64,000 nt of DNA from Desulfocucumis palustris (GCF_002933875.1 NZ_BFAV01000155.1:20452-84451); one strand, 5' to 3'. Positions 14,588 through 23,951 are shown, counted from the first letter of the stretch. Program-made: numbers and translations. The notes: generated from the letters alone by a model not told the origin.

Positions 14588-15565
14588 TTGTCCAGGGATT
14601 ACGACACTAAAGCGCTATTTACAAATGAAAACAAAGTTCTAGAGTCGGCGAAGGCTGTCAATGGCGCTCAATTTAAAGATAATCCATTATGGCCTTTATA
14701 TGAAGAACTTGTTTTACATTACGAAAAATTACTGAAAGTCACAGCCAAAATATCTAAGATAAGCGATATCCAGGGCCAGGTTTTAAAGGAGCATGAGTAC
14801 AAAATTAAACAGGCCAATGAAAACCTTTGTCATATGGAGGAGTCCCGGCGCAAGCTTTTCTCGGATATCTCTCATGAATTGGGAACTCCCATGACCACCA
14901 TTCAGGGTTATGTCAGGGCCATGCTGGACGGGGTTGTAAAACCGGACGAATACCATTTGGAAATGGTCTACAATAAAATACTGCTGGTAAACCAGCTGGT
15001 TGAAGATCTATACGAATTATCCAAACTGGAGTCCGACCAAATTAAGTTTTATTACAAGCAGGTTATGCTTGAAGAACTGGTTGACAACCTTATCCAAAGG
15101 TTTGGAGAAGACATTACGCAACAGGGATTTAATTTTTCCCCGGGTTTCACCGCGAGCCTGCCGGAAGACGCCTGGGTTATTCTTTCCATTGATACCGTTC
15201 GCATTGAGCAGGTAATGAACAACCTGGTTCAAAACGCCATGAAGTATACTCCGCCGGGAGGAACTATAGGTATTAAGCCTGAGCTGCGATTTTTGGAGAA
15301 ATATAATGGCATTGAAGCGCGGGGCGAGTTGATAATCAAAGTAGTTGATACCGGGCCGGGAATTGACGAGTCCGCGCTTCCCTACATATTTGACCGCTTT
15401 TTTAGGGAGGGCAGGGCGCAAAAGTTCTGTGGCGCAGGGCTGGGCCTTGCCATCGCCAAACAGATTATTCTAAAACACAGTGGACAAATAGGTGTGGAAA
15501 GCCGGCTTAATGCCGGAAGCACCTTTTATTTTTCCCTCCCCGTCAGAATTGTTCCTCATCTGTAA
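14588..15565 (+). CDS. soluble sensor histidine kinase
   Basis: This 325-residue protein has no membrane segment. The N-terminal helical module (about 33-75; YEELVLHYEKLLKVTAKI) resembles that of the divergent GGDEF/HD-GYP protein. The dimerisation/phosphoacceptor motif is DISHELGTP (H96), where most kinases have HELRTP. The ATPase domain has an N box (VMNNLVQNAMKYTPPGG), VVDTGPGID and GAGLGLAIAK. It starts with TTG 81 nt after the regulator gene and is presumably its partner. The start is the least certain part, since the AGGCGG site lies somewhat far upstream. The ligand is unknown. Confidence 0.85.
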   Translation: MSRDYDTKALFTNENKVLESAKAVNGAQFKDNPLWPLYEELVLHYEKLLKVTAKISKISDIQGQVLKEHEYKIKQANENLCHMEESRRKLFSDISHELGTPMTTIQGYVRAMLDGVVKPDEYHLEMVYNKILLVNQLVEDLYELSKLESDQIKFYYKQVMLEELVDNLIQRFGEDITQQGFNFSPGFTASLPEDAWVILSIDTVRIEQVMNNLVQNAMKYTPPGGTIGIKPELRFLEKYNGIEARGELIIKVVDTGPGIDESALPYIFDRFFREGRAQKFCGAGLGLAIAKQIILKHSGQIGVESRLNAGSTFYFSLPVRIVPHL

Positions 15566-15593
15566 ATCATATCTCAACAAAAGGGTACGGTAT

Positions 15594-17453
15594 ATGTCTG
15601 AACAATCAAAGAACAGTTACGTTGAACAAATTAATAAGAATACGGCTAAGCCTGATCGCGACGTTATGAAGGTTATTCTTTTTGCCAGCGCCATCATTAT
15701 ACTATCAATTATACTGGTGGGCTCCTTTGTTTACTTTTTCACTGAAAAGGAAGTTGTCCGTAAATTAAAGAGCAAAGACCTGGTATATATAGCTGAATCC
15801 ATCGCCTCAAAAATTGACGGACGCGTTGAAAGAGCAAAAGAAACCTCCCTCTTGCTGGCCAGGGACCCGGAAATTATCCAGTGGGTTACCGGGGGAGACA
15901 GAGCTGATTCTCCGGCGGGAAAACATGCAATAGAAAGAATTACGGAACTGTCCAGAAAATATGATTACAACAACTCTTTTGTGGTCAGTACCGTAACCAA
16001 CCACTACTGGGCCGAAAGCGGCCGGATCATCGACACCATGACTCCGGCAGATCCGGATGACTCCTGGTTTTTTGAAGTAATTTCCTCCAAGCGGCCCGTT
16101 TCCGTTGTAATTGATTACAATGCGGAACGCAAGGGCACCTTTGTTTTTGTTGACGCCCTGATGGGAAATATAGAACATCCCCTGGGCGTAGCCGGGGTGG
16201 GGCTTAGTTTGGACAGCCTGTCCAAAGAATTCCAGAGGTTTAAATACGGTGAGGACAGTGACCTCTGGGTGATTGACGGACAGGGCAAAATTTACCTTTC
16301 AGACAACGTGGAACAAAACGGCAAAAACATCCGGGATTTTGTTCCGGACAGCGTTAAAAATCAGCTGCTTAACAACTTTAACAAAAATAATAACAGTGCT
16401 TTCGACCTGGATTATAAAAATTCAAAGGGCCAGTTAATTGATTTAATCAGCTACCCGGTTAAATCCGCCGGCTGGGTGCTGGTATTGCAAATCCCCAGGA
16501 ACGACACTGTTTCCTTCCTGGAAACCATCAAGTTGAATACACTGTCAGCCACGTTAATAGCCCTTATATCGATCACTTTCTTTTTCTATTTTGTATCCCG
16601 TTATTTAGCGAATCCCTATAAAAGAACCCTGCAGATGAACCAGGAACTGGAAAGCAAGGTGGCCGAAAGAACCAGGGAGCTGCACGAGAAAAATCAAAAA
16701 CTTATAGACAGCATAGAATACGCCGTGAGAATACAGGAAGCCGTACTGCCTTCAAAGGATAAGTTAAGCGGTTTATTTAAAGAACACTTTATATTGTGGA
16801 AACCCAAAGACCTGGTGGGAGGAGATTTTTACTGGGTAAAAAGATTTAAAAAGGATTGCCTTGTGGTGGTGGGGGACTGTACCGGACACGGGGTTCCCGG
16901 CGCGCTGATGACCATGTTGAGCATCTCCATTCTCAATCAAATAGTTGATGGGCATAATAAAGAAAATCCAGCCCTGCTCCTGAAAAAACTAAATAATATA
17001 ATTAAACAGACCCTGGGTCAGCAAAATAGGCAAGCCCTCACCGACGACGGCCTGGATATCGGTATCTGCTATTTCAACGGGAAAAACACCATCACCTTTG
17101 CCGGGGCAAAATGCTCTCTCTACACCAGAAAAAATGATGAGTTAAAAATTGTGAAGGGCAACAGAAAAAGCATCGGTTATGTAAAAACAGACGCAAATTA
17201 TGCCTACACCAATAATTTGATCGATATTGAGGAGAATGACGTGCTCTATATGACCACCGACGGATATATCGACCAGGGCGGCGGGTCAAACACCTATTCC
17301 TTTGGCAAAAAACGGTTTATTGAAGTTATCAATGGCTGTTATCAAAAGCCATTGGCCCTGCAATTCGATATCTTTATTGACAAACTGAACAAATACATGG
17401 GCGACGAAATTCAAAGGGACGACATTACCGTTATGGCATTTAAGTTTTTATAA
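15594..17453 (+). CDS. Cache-domain PP2C-type (SpoIIE-like) phosphatase, SiaA-like
   Basis: This 619-residue membrane protein has TM1 at about 27-49, an extracytoplasmic Cache-like sensor with VIDGQGKIYLS and a SYPVKSAGWVLVLQIP strand, TM2 at about 318-340, a coiled-coil signalling helix (LESKVAERTRELHEK) and a C-terminal SpoIIE/PP2C-type Ser/Thr phosphatase domain with metal-site motifs VGGDFYW, GDCTGHGVPGALM, YMTTDGYIDQ and RDDITVM. Architecture matches SiaA/RsbU-type phosphatases that dephosphorylate an anti-sigma-antagonist (STAS) partner. No STAS or kinase partner is adjacent. It starts 28 nt after the kinase gene with AAGGGT upstream, so the three genes probably form one operon. Confidence 0.85.
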   Translation: MSEQSKNSYVEQINKNTAKPDRDVMKVILFASAIIILSIILVGSFVYFFTEKEVVRKLKSKDLVYIAESIASKIDGRVERAKETSLLLARDPEIIQWVTGGDRADSPAGKHAIERITELSRKYDYNNSFVVSTVTNHYWAESGRIIDTMTPADPDDSWFFEVISSKRPVSVVIDYNAERKGTFVFVDALMGNIEHPLGVAGVGLSLDSLSKEFQRFKYGEDSDLWVIDGQGKIYLSDNVEQNGKNIRDFVPDSVKNQLLNNFNKNNNSAFDLDYKNSKGQLIDLISYPVKSAGWVLVLQIPRNDTVSFLETIKLNTLSATLIALISITFFFYFVSRYLANPYKRTLQMNQELESKVAERTRELHEKNQKLIDSIEYAVRIQEAVLPSKDKLSGLFKEHFILWKPKDLVGGDFYWVKRFKKDCLVVVGDCTGHGVPGALMTMLSISILNQIVDGHNKENPALLLKKLNNIIKQTLGQQNRQALTDDGLDIGICYFNGKNTITFAGAKCSLYTRKNDELKIVKGNRKSIGYVKTDANYAYTNNLIDIEENDVLYMTTDGYIDQGGGSNTYSFGKKRFIEVINGCYQKPLALQFDIFIDKLNKYMGDEIQRDDITVMAFKFL

Positions 17454-17478
17454 AACCCCGGGATATCCCGGGGTTTTA
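17453..17478 (+). terminator. terminator of the regulator-kinase-phosphatase operon
   Basis: AAAACCCCGGGATATCCCGGGGTTTT is a perfect stem ending in a T-run. It begins at the phosphatase stop codon and could also serve the convergent DUF2680 gene. Confidence 0.9.
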
Positions 17479-17544
17479 TTTTATACTGCCTGATATTAAA
17501 GCTGCTATTAAGTTAAATCTGCGAAAAGATATATTGTTATCAGT

Positions 17545-18147
17545 TTAATTGTTATTGTCCGTTTGATTCATGTCATTAATACGCTGTTCCATTTTTTGAA
17601 TCATTTTGTCCGCCTGTTCCTGGGTAAGCTTGCCGTCTGAAACTGCTTTGGAGATGGCATCCTTTCTGATTTCCTGCATTTTTTCCTTGAATTGCTCCAT
17701 GGTGATGCCATGTTCGGCAATGATATCCGCAAACTTTTTACCTGATTGCAGCTCGGTTTTAAGCTGTTCGGCGGTTATGCCCAGTATATTGGCTATGTCT
17801 TCAGGATTGCCGCCAGGTCCCATAAAACCATGGCCCCTGTCATGTCCAGACCCGAAAAAGGCAAAACCTTCATTGGATTTCATTTTATCAGCCTGCTCCT
17901 GGGTGAGCTTGCCCTGCTGCACGGCTTCATCGATCATTTGATCTTTGGTAGCCTCCACCGCTGTTTTTACCTGCTCCTCGCTCACCCCAAGATTAGCCGC
18001 GAATTTCGATATAAAGCTTTGATAAACGGCGGCGAAATCCGGTTTTTTTGCCTGTTCGGTATCGGCAAAGGCCATACTTGACATAGTCCCCACCAAAATA
18101 ACCATGGCTAAAAGAATAGATCCAATGCGCCATTTTCTGGATTTCAA
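17545..18147 (-). CDS. DUF2680 secreted protein with two repeats
   Basis: This 200-residue protein has a Sec signal peptide (KSRKWRIG, then a hydrophobic core, cleavage near MAFADT). The mature chain holds a DUF2680 unit (LGVSEEQVKTAVEAT...GKLTQEQADKM), a Gly/His linker, a LGITAEQLKTELQSGK unit and a second DGKLTQEQADKMIQKM end, i.e. a duplicated helical module. It is paralogous to the gene at 10867-11298 and shares its promoter design. Start is TTG 18147 with AAGGAGG 7 nt upstream. Extracellular location is predicted; function is unknown. Confidence 0.85.
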   Translation of the reverse strand: MKSRKWRIGSILLAMVILVGTMSSMAFADTEQAKKPDFAAVYQSFISKFAANLGVSEEQVKTAVEATKDQMIDEAVQQGKLTQEQADKMKSNEGFAFFGSGHDRGHGFMGPGGNPEDIANILGITAEQLKTELQSGKKFADIIAEHGITMEQFKEKMQEIRKDAISKAVSDGKLTQEQADKMIQKMEQRINDMNQTDNNN

Positions 18148-18180
18148 AATAAATCCTCCTTTTGAATTGATTTATATTAG

Positions 18181-18190
18181 CGGTGCACCG
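18181..18190. promoter_or_regulatory. palindrome CGGTGCACCG upstream of the second DUF2680 gene
   Basis: Identical to the palindrome at 11332-11341 and likewise exactly 34 nt from the start codon. It lies immediately after the predicted transcription start. Confidence 0.65.
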
Positions 18191-18199
18191 ACTGTTTGT

Positions 18200-18244
18200 A
18201 TATTAACCCTTGTTTCTTAAAGAACACTTAAAAAGATATGTAAA
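18200..18244 (-). promoter_or_regulatory. three 11-nt-spaced heptamers plus -10 box
   Basis: On the plus strand CTTAAAG, CTTAAAA and ATGTAAA begin at 18216, 18227 and 18238. In gene orientation, 10 nt separate the last heptamer from TAATAT (18200-18205), and 25 nt separate it from the palindrome. Both spacings are identical to those of the first DUF2680 promoter, although the intervening bases differ. Confidence 0.65.
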
Positions 18245-18267
18245 ATCCATGCCATATATTGTTAGAA

Positions 18268-21200
18268 TTACTTTTGATATAATTTTTTCACCAATGTCTC
18301 CAGATAGTGCTTTTCTTTAATCGATAAATCCCTGGAGGTGCAAATAAAAACCGAAAGGCCTCTTTCCCAGCAGTGCTTGCCAATTTCCTCCAGAACTCTA
18401 AAACCATCCACTCCGGGCATGGATATATCCAAAATGAGTATATCCGGCTCCTCCTTTAAGGCCAGTTCAATACCCTTCCTGCCGTTTTCCGCCGTTAATA
18501 TTTTATAGCCGCGGGGTTCCAGAATCCCGGCGACATAATCCCTCACCGAGGAATCGTCATCAACCACCAGAACAGTGGGATTCCCGCCCAGCCACCGGCA
18601 TCCAATACTTTCCAGGCTATTAATCAGAACCGGTTTAACCAGCGGCTTCGGCAGGTAAGCAGCGGCAGTCCTGGGGCAGTCACAGCCGGCGCAATTACCC
18701 TGCTGCGGACACTGTATTTTACATTCTGACCGCGCCGGGACAAAAGAGTCCTCCCCGTTAGCCAGGGGCAGGGTAAAAGTGAATGTGGCGCCCTGCCCCG
18801 GCTCACTCTCCACGGAAATGCTTCCGCCATGCATTTGAATCATTCTTCTGGTGATTGCCAGACCCAGGCCCGTACCCGGGTATACTCCGGCAGAAGCAAC
18901 ATTTCCGGCCTGGTTGAACTCTTCAAATATTGATTCATGACAATCCCCGGGAATTCCTATACCGGTGTCGGAAACCCACAAATGGAGATATTTTTTGTTT
19001 TCCCTTGCCCCGACGGCAATCCGGCCGCCCTGGGGGGTAAATTTAAGCGCATTGGACAGAAGGTTTAAAAATATTTGCTTTAACCTTACCGGATCGGCAT
19101 AAACCGAATAATAATCAGGGGCAACCATGCTGGTTACCTGCAGATTTTTTTGGGCGGCCTCCGCGCTGACAATGGATATTGCCTCCTCCAGTGGGATGGA
19201 GGGATCTATTTTTTTCAGATTAAGTTCTATTTTGCCGATTTCCAGCTTGGAAAGATCCAGCAAATCATTAATTAAATTCAGCAAATGCTGCCCGCTGTTA
19301 TATATTTCACGTATGTATTTCTCCTGCTGCCGGGTTAACCCGCCCACCACTTTGTCCAGCAGCACATCGGAAAAACTAATCACAGCGTTTAAAGGCGCCC
19401 TCAGCTCATGTGACAACGCCGCGAAATATTTGGTTTTATTCTCCCCCAGCCTTTCCAGTTCTTTGTTTTTATCTTTAAGCTGCTGGGTGACATTCCTGAG
19501 TTCCCCGGCCTGGGCCTGCAATTCCTCGGTCTGTGTCTGCAATTCCTCTGATTGGGAGGCTAATTCCTCACTCTGGGTGGTCAGTTCTTCATTTTGTTGA
19601 GCCAGTAATTCGTTGGCATGCTGAAGACGGCTGGACAGGTCATGAGTTCTTTTATAGGACAGCGCATTGTTAATGGCTACCCCCATCAAAGCGCCGATTA
19701 TTTTCAACTCCCTGGTAAACCGCTCATCAAACCTATGCAGGGATGCCAGGCTCATTACACCCATAACCTCTGTGCCGAATAACAGCGGCACAGCTACAAT
19801 GCTGACCGGCATTATATTGCCTCCCAGCCAGTTGACCGTATAACAGGTATCTTCGGGTAAATCTGTAATGACCTGAACCTGCCGGGTTCTGACGGAAAGG
19901 CTTTCCAGTCCCTCTCCCAGTTTAATTGCCTCTCTTTGCTCCATTAAATGCTGATCCGGGCAATATAATGCTTTACAGTTCAAAACCCCTTTTTCCATAT
20001 CAAGCAAAAAAATTGCTCCCACCCTAAAAACAAATGACCTGCATACCGTATCCAAACCCTTTTCCAGCATTTTTTCAATTTCCAGGGTGGAGACCAGTGC
20101 TTTAAGAACATTCTGCTCGCATTTCTGCATTGTAAAATGATGTCCCAGTTCATCGGACATTGTATTTAAAGCCTGGCCCAGAACCCCGATTTCATCATTT
20201 GTCCGGATTTTAACGCGCTTGTGGAAATCCCCTGAGGAAATGGCTTTAGCCACCCCTGCCATGTCGGTGACAGGGCTGATAACCTTGGACAACAACCCGT
20301 AGAACAAACCTAAAACCAATAATACCACCAAAAGATTGGTCATGAGAGATTTATATAATTGAACTTTAAGCGGGCCAAATATCTCCGATGTTTCCTGTCT
20401 AACGATTAAGCCCCATCGCACTTTGGGTATATGCCGGTAGACAGCTATCATTTCCCGGTTGTTATAACCGGTTCCTCGCCAGAAACCTTCCTCGCCCCTG
20501 ACAACCCTCAAGGCGGGCTCGGAATCTAAAATATAATTAAGGGCACTTCCGGGCATACCCCGCAAATCGCTGATAACCGTTCTATTATTTGCTATAAGAA
20601 TAACCTCGCCGGTATTGCCAAGATTAAATCTGCTTTCCAGCAAAGGTTGTATAACAGAGCCTATGTCAATGCGGTATACCAGCACACCCGCATATTCAGA
20701 AGCATCCGTAGCCCCGGGTTTATCCGCCGCCACCGGAACGGAAAGAGCTATGCAGGGCTTTTCCGTGGACGGGGACAGGTAAGCATCCTGGAAATACATG
20801 CCTCCGGTTCTCAACGGGACGTTGATTATATCATCAACGGGCCGGTAGGAATTTTTGCGGTTTGAATTGCTGGAGGCCAAAATCCGGCCGGATTTGTTTA
20901 CAAAATAAATTTCGTCGTAAATGCCGTATTGGGCGCTCAGTTCCTTCCAGTAACGCTCCAAATCACCGGCAGCCTGACCGGAATTATTGTTTTCTTCAGT
21001 AACCTTATCCACAAATTCCTTCACCAACGGATTTTGCGCCATAACCAGTATTTCATTTTCCCTGTTGTTAAGCCACCGGGTGATATCATTCTTCAATATA
21101 TCCGCTATAATTGTAAAATTATTTGTAATTTGTTCATTGCTTCTATTTATCTCTTGCCAGTAGCTAAGATAAAGGTTTTTGGCTCCCAGTAAAAGTAACG

Positions 21201-21291
21201 CCATAAATGTAACCGTCAGCAATTTCAACCGGAGATTGCTTCTCAAAGAGTGCGGCAAATAATTATATAGTCTTTCAAACCGCGATGTCAT
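18268..21291 (-). CDS. membrane hybrid histidine kinase (Cache-HAMP-GAF-HK-REC)
   Basis: This 1007-residue protein has TM1 (about 24-44), a large extracellular double-Cache sensor, TM2 (about 315-340), a HAMP domain, a GAF domain (about 400-545), a heptad-repeat signalling helix (EELTTQSEELASQSEELQ-type repeats), a kinase core with ALSHELRAPLN, NLLSNALKFTPQGG and GTGLGLAITRRM, and a C-terminal receiver (905-1007, VVDDDSSV, ILDISMPG). Between ATPase and receiver is an unusual cysteine cluster (about 857-872, with CKIQC, CAGCDC). It follows the REC-PAS kinase gene by 34 nt, so the two are probably co-transcribed. Confidence 0.9.
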   Translation of the reverse strand: MTSRFERLYNYLPHSLRSNLRLKLLTVTFMALLLLGAKNLYLSYWQEINRSNEQITNNFTIIADILKNDITRWLNNRENEILVMAQNPLVKEFVDKVTEENNNSGQAAGDLERYWKELSAQYGIYDEIYFVNKSGRILASSNSNRKNSYRPVDDIINVPLRTGGMYFQDAYLSPSTEKPCIALSVPVAADKPGATDASEYAGVLVYRIDIGSVIQPLLESRFNLGNTGEVILIANNRTVISDLRGMPGSALNYILDSEPALRVVRGEEGFWRGTGYNNREMIAVYRHIPKVRWGLIVRQETSEIFGPLKVQLYKSLMTNLLVVLLVLGLFYGLLSKVISPVTDMAGVAKAISSGDFHKRVKIRTNDEIGVLGQALNTMSDELGHHFTMQKCEQNVLKALVSTLEIEKMLEKGLDTVCRSFVFRVGAIFLLDMEKGVLNCKALYCPDQHLMEQREAIKLGEGLESLSVRTRQVQVITDLPEDTCYTVNWLGGNIMPVSIVAVPLLFGTEVMGVMSLASLHRFDERFTRELKIIGALMGVAINNALSYKRTHDLSSRLQHANELLAQQNEELTTQSEELASQSEELQTQTEELQAQAGELRNVTQQLKDKNKELERLGENKTKYFAALSHELRAPLNAVISFSDVLLDKVVGGLTRQQEKYIREIYNSGQHLLNLINDLLDLSKLEIGKIELNLKKIDPSIPLEEAISIVSAEAAQKNLQVTSMVAPDYYSVYADPVRLKQIFLNLLSNALKFTPQGGRIAVGARENKKYLHLWVSDTGIGIPGDCHESIFEEFNQAGNVASAGVYPGTGLGLAITRRMIQMHGGSISVESEPGQGATFTFTLPLANGEDSFVPARSECKIQCPQQGNCAGCDCPRTAAAYLPKPLVKPVLINSLESIGCRWLGGNPTVLVVDDDSSVRDYVAGILEPRGYKILTAENGRKGIELALKEEPDILILDISMPGVDGFRVLEEIGKHCWERGLSVFICTSRDLSIKEKHYLETLVKKLYQK

Positions 21292-21325
21292 AAAATTTTC
21301 CCTTCTTTATATAATGTCTTCTTAA

Positions 21326-22852
21326 TTAATTGACCGGAAGAAAAACTGAAAAAGTTGTCCCCCTGCCCTCCCGGCTTTGTATTTCAATTCTTCCCCTGTG
21401 CTGTTCCACCAAAGAAAAGGAAATACTCAACCCCAGCCCGGTCCCGTTGGGTTTTGAAGAATAAAAGGGCACACCTATTTTATTGATTTTATCAGGCGGT
21501 ATTCCGGGTCCTGTATCCCTGATATCCATCCTGATTTCATTGTTTTCCTCAACGAACCTTGTTTCAACCACAATGTTTCCCCGGTTTTCCATGGCTTCCA
21601 TGGCATTTTGCAATATATTCAAAATAACCTGTTTGATCTGGTTGGGGTCCATCATTCCCCGGGGCATGCCGTCACTGGTATTGATATTTAACGATATATT
21701 TTTTAAAAAGGCCTGGGGCTCTATAATCGGGGCTATCTCCATAAGGATATCGTTAATATTAACCATTTTATACTCCGGAGGTTTGGGCCTGGCCAGTTGC
21801 AGAAAATCTTGAATGACCTGGTTCATCCGGTTGGTTTCATTAATCATCACCTGTAAAAAATCATCAGGTATTGCGGCGGCATTAGATCTGTTTAATAATA
21901 GCTGGGCGAATCCTTTAATGGAGGTCAAAGGATTCTTAAGTTCATGGGCCATACCCGCCGCCATCTGGCCGATAATGGCCAGCCTCTCCCGTTCCTTTAA
22001 CAATTGCTCCTTGTTTTTAAGTTCCGTCACGTCATCGAAAACCGCAACAGCGCCTATTTTTTTACCCAGCAAATTATATATTATGTCGGTATTTATATTT
22101 AAAGTCCTCACCCCGCCCCTGCCGGCGATTTCCACTTCATACATGCGTATGTTTTTTTCATTTTCCAAAGTATTTTTTAGTAAACTGGTATTAACAAAAA
22201 AAGGAAAGGCGTCATAGTAATATTTTTCGATTACATCATCCTTTCTCACACCCAGCAGTATTTCGGCCCTTTGATTTATAATTTTTATTTTAAGGTTAAT
22301 ATCCACAGCCACGACACCGGCAGACATACAGTGCAATATTGATTCGGCGCTAACCTGTAATTCTTCGAAGGCATTCTTCAAAGATTCCACTTCTGTTTGA
22401 TGGTCCTTAACCTTTTTAAGTTTAGCCAGGGCTTTTTCCACCACAAGGTTAAGCGAACTATATTTCAGCGGTTTTTTTATGTAATCCGTGGCTCCCAGTT
22501 TTAAGGCGGCGGTTGCCACTTCTTCACTGCTGTAAGATGTCATTATAATTACCCCGATACCGGGATGGTAAGTTTTTATTTTGGTCAACAGTTCCAATCC
22601 ATTTTCCCCCGGCAATACAACGTCAAGAAGAATCAGGTCGGGCGCCTCCTTCTCCAAAAGCGCCCACGCGCTATTGGCGTCAGAAGCCAGAAAAACTTTA
22701 TTTCCTTCCTTCTCCAGGTATAGCTTGGCAGTTTCAAGATGCATCTGCATGTCGTCAACAATCAAAATCCTCCATTTTTCTGTTGCATCGTCCTTGCTTT
22801 CACTAATCATGTTTTCGTCTAAACAAAAACTGTTTAGATTGTCGCAAACCAT
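21326..22852 (-). CDS. REC-PAS histidine kinase
   Basis: This 508-residue soluble protein has an N-terminal receiver domain (LIVDDMQMH, Asp in LILLDVVLPG, Lys in DYIKKPL), a PAS domain (about 165-280) and a kinase core with the phosphoacceptor in MAHELKNPLTS, NILQNAMEAMENRG, RDTGPGIPP and NGTGLGLSIS. The NtrB/KinA-like H box HELKNPLTS suggests a phosphorelay role. It may receive phosphate through its own receiver and pass signals with the downstream hybrid kinase. ATG 22852 has AGAGG upstream; TTG 22861 is an alternative. Confidence 0.9.
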   Translation of the reverse strand: MVCDNLNSFCLDENMISESKDDATEKWRILIVDDMQMHLETAKLYLEKEGNKVFLASDANSAWALLEKEAPDLILLDVVLPGENGLELLTKIKTYHPGIGVIIMTSYSSEEVATAALKLGATDYIKKPLKYSSLNLVVEKALAKLKKVKDHQTEVESLKNAFEELQVSAESILHCMSAGVVAVDINLKIKIINQRAEILLGVRKDDVIEKYYYDAFPFFVNTSLLKNTLENEKNIRMYEVEIAGRGGVRTLNINTDIIYNLLGKKIGAVAVFDDVTELKNKEQLLKERERLAIIGQMAAGMAHELKNPLTSIKGFAQLLLNRSNAAAIPDDFLQVMINETNRMNQVIQDFLQLARPKPPEYKMVNINDILMEIAPIIEPQAFLKNISLNINTSDGMPRGMMDPNQIKQVILNILQNAMEAMENRGNIVVETRFVEENNEIRMDIRDTGPGIPPDKINKIGVPFYSSKPNGTGLGLSISFSLVEQHRGRIEIQSREGRGTTFSVFLPVN

Positions 22853-23099
22853 TTTTATCAACCTCTTTCAATAATTGATCACATTCAGGGCATTTGTTTA
22901 TAAACATTATCTTTAGTATTTAGTCACTACATTTATCTATTTAATACTTCTATAATAGCATTAAATATCCTGGCATTTATTATTAAATTGCGTGTTATTA
23001 TTTGTCGCATAACTTAAGATAATGTCTCCTTGACAGGGATAGAATCCGGCAGGTAATAAAAACATATTGATGTAAACCACTTATCGGATAATAAAAAGT
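22853..23099. other. AT-rich upstream region of the kinase operon, no gene seen
   Basis: All frames are closed. The region presumably holds the promoter of the REC-PAS/hybrid kinase operon, but no consensus -35/-10 pair stood out. Confidence 0.3.
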
Positions 23100-23100
23100 A

Positions 23101-23133
23101 GAAAACCCGGTTCCACCACCGGGTTTTCTACTT
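23101..23133. terminator. rho-independent terminator
   Basis: GAAAACCCGGT and ACCGGGTTTTC form a perfect stem around a TCCACC-like loop. It ends the minus-strand gene at 23181-23471. Confidence 0.8.
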
Positions 23134-23180
23134 TTTACAAATGGGTTAAAGATTTTGATATGAATTTATTCTATTTATTT

Positions 23181-23471
23181 TTAATTATTTGTAATATCCT
23201 CCATGTAATACAATACATAGGCTTTTTCAGGATCCTGGCGGATGGTTTCCATTACCGAAGGTCCCACGGATATTTCACCAACAAAATTGAATTCCGCGGA
23301 TACGTCAAAGTCTTCCACCCCGGTTATCTTAAAACACTCGAGAACAGGGGATTTATCCTTGGTTTCAATGCCCAGCCGCAAATATTTTTCTCTGGCTTCC
23401 TCCGTCGATGCTGCAAAAATTACCCTGGTATTGGTGGGATGTCGCATTTTGGTTTTTTTACCTCCTGACAT
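23181..23471 (-). CDS. hypothetical protein, 96 residues
   Basis: This small soluble protein has a Lys-rich start (MSGGKKTKMRHPTNTRVIF) followed by alternating helices and strands and an acidic C-terminus. No known family was recognised. An AGGAGGT site lies just upstream and a terminator follows, so it is probably a real monocistronic gene. The residues RVIFAASTEEAREKYLRLGI suggest a ferredoxin-like or small alpha/beta fold. No function is offered. Confidence 0.65.
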   Translation of the reverse strand: MSGGKKTKMRHPTNTRVIFAASTEEAREKYLRLGIETKDKSPVLECFKITGVEDFDVSAEFNFVGEISVGPSVMETIRQDPEKAYVLYYMEDITNN

Positions 23472-23579
23472 CTTTTTTATTACAATTTTAATTCACCTGT
23501 GCAACAAAAACAACGTTATGTTCAAAACAAAAAAATAAAAACCCCGATAATCCAGGGTCATTATTAACTAAAATAATTT

Positions 23580-23900
23580 TCAGATGTCCTCTCCATTCTC
23601 CTTAACCCCTCCCAGCGCCCTGGCGACATTGACGGCATGTTCCTGCTGGTGGCGGCTTAAGACCTGTTTAACCTGCTCGACATTTTTGGCAAAAACATTA
23701 TGCCAGTAATGATCCACTTCAAAGGTTTTCACTTTAACAAGCTCCTCAACCGGGTATTTGATCAGCAACCGGTGATCAATACCCTTTAGCAGGGCCATCT
23801 CCTTTCCGTCTTCCCCGGTGTTTATTTCAACCACCTTGAAATACAAATCACACTCATCTGATTTACGTCTTACGATATCACCTGCCCTTATACAATCCAT
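23580..23900 (-). CDS. YabG-like N-terminal domain protein
   Basis: This 106-residue protein opens with RAGDIVRRKSDECDLYFKVV, ALLKGIDHRLLIKYPVEEL. This matches the beginning of the sporulation coat protease YabG (KVGDIVxRKSYNxDxxFKV, LKGxxxRLxADAPxxDL). YabG is about 290 residues, and here the protease region is missing. The remaining C-terminus is a helix rich in His and Gln (SRHQQEHAVNVARAL). It could be a stand-alone SH3-like domain or a shortened paralogue. GGGGG lies just upstream of ATG 23900. A 16-bp palindrome lies about 52 nt further upstream. Confidence 0.6.
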   Translation of the reverse strand: MDCIRAGDIVRRKSDECDLYFKVVEINTGEDGKEMALLKGIDHRLLIKYPVEELVKVKTFEVDHYWHNVFAKNVEQVKQVLSRHQQEHAVNVARALGGVKENGEDI

Positions 23901-23951
23901 GTAAAGCCCCCCCGGAGGTTATTTGTTCTATTTATGTTTATTCCGGCATTT

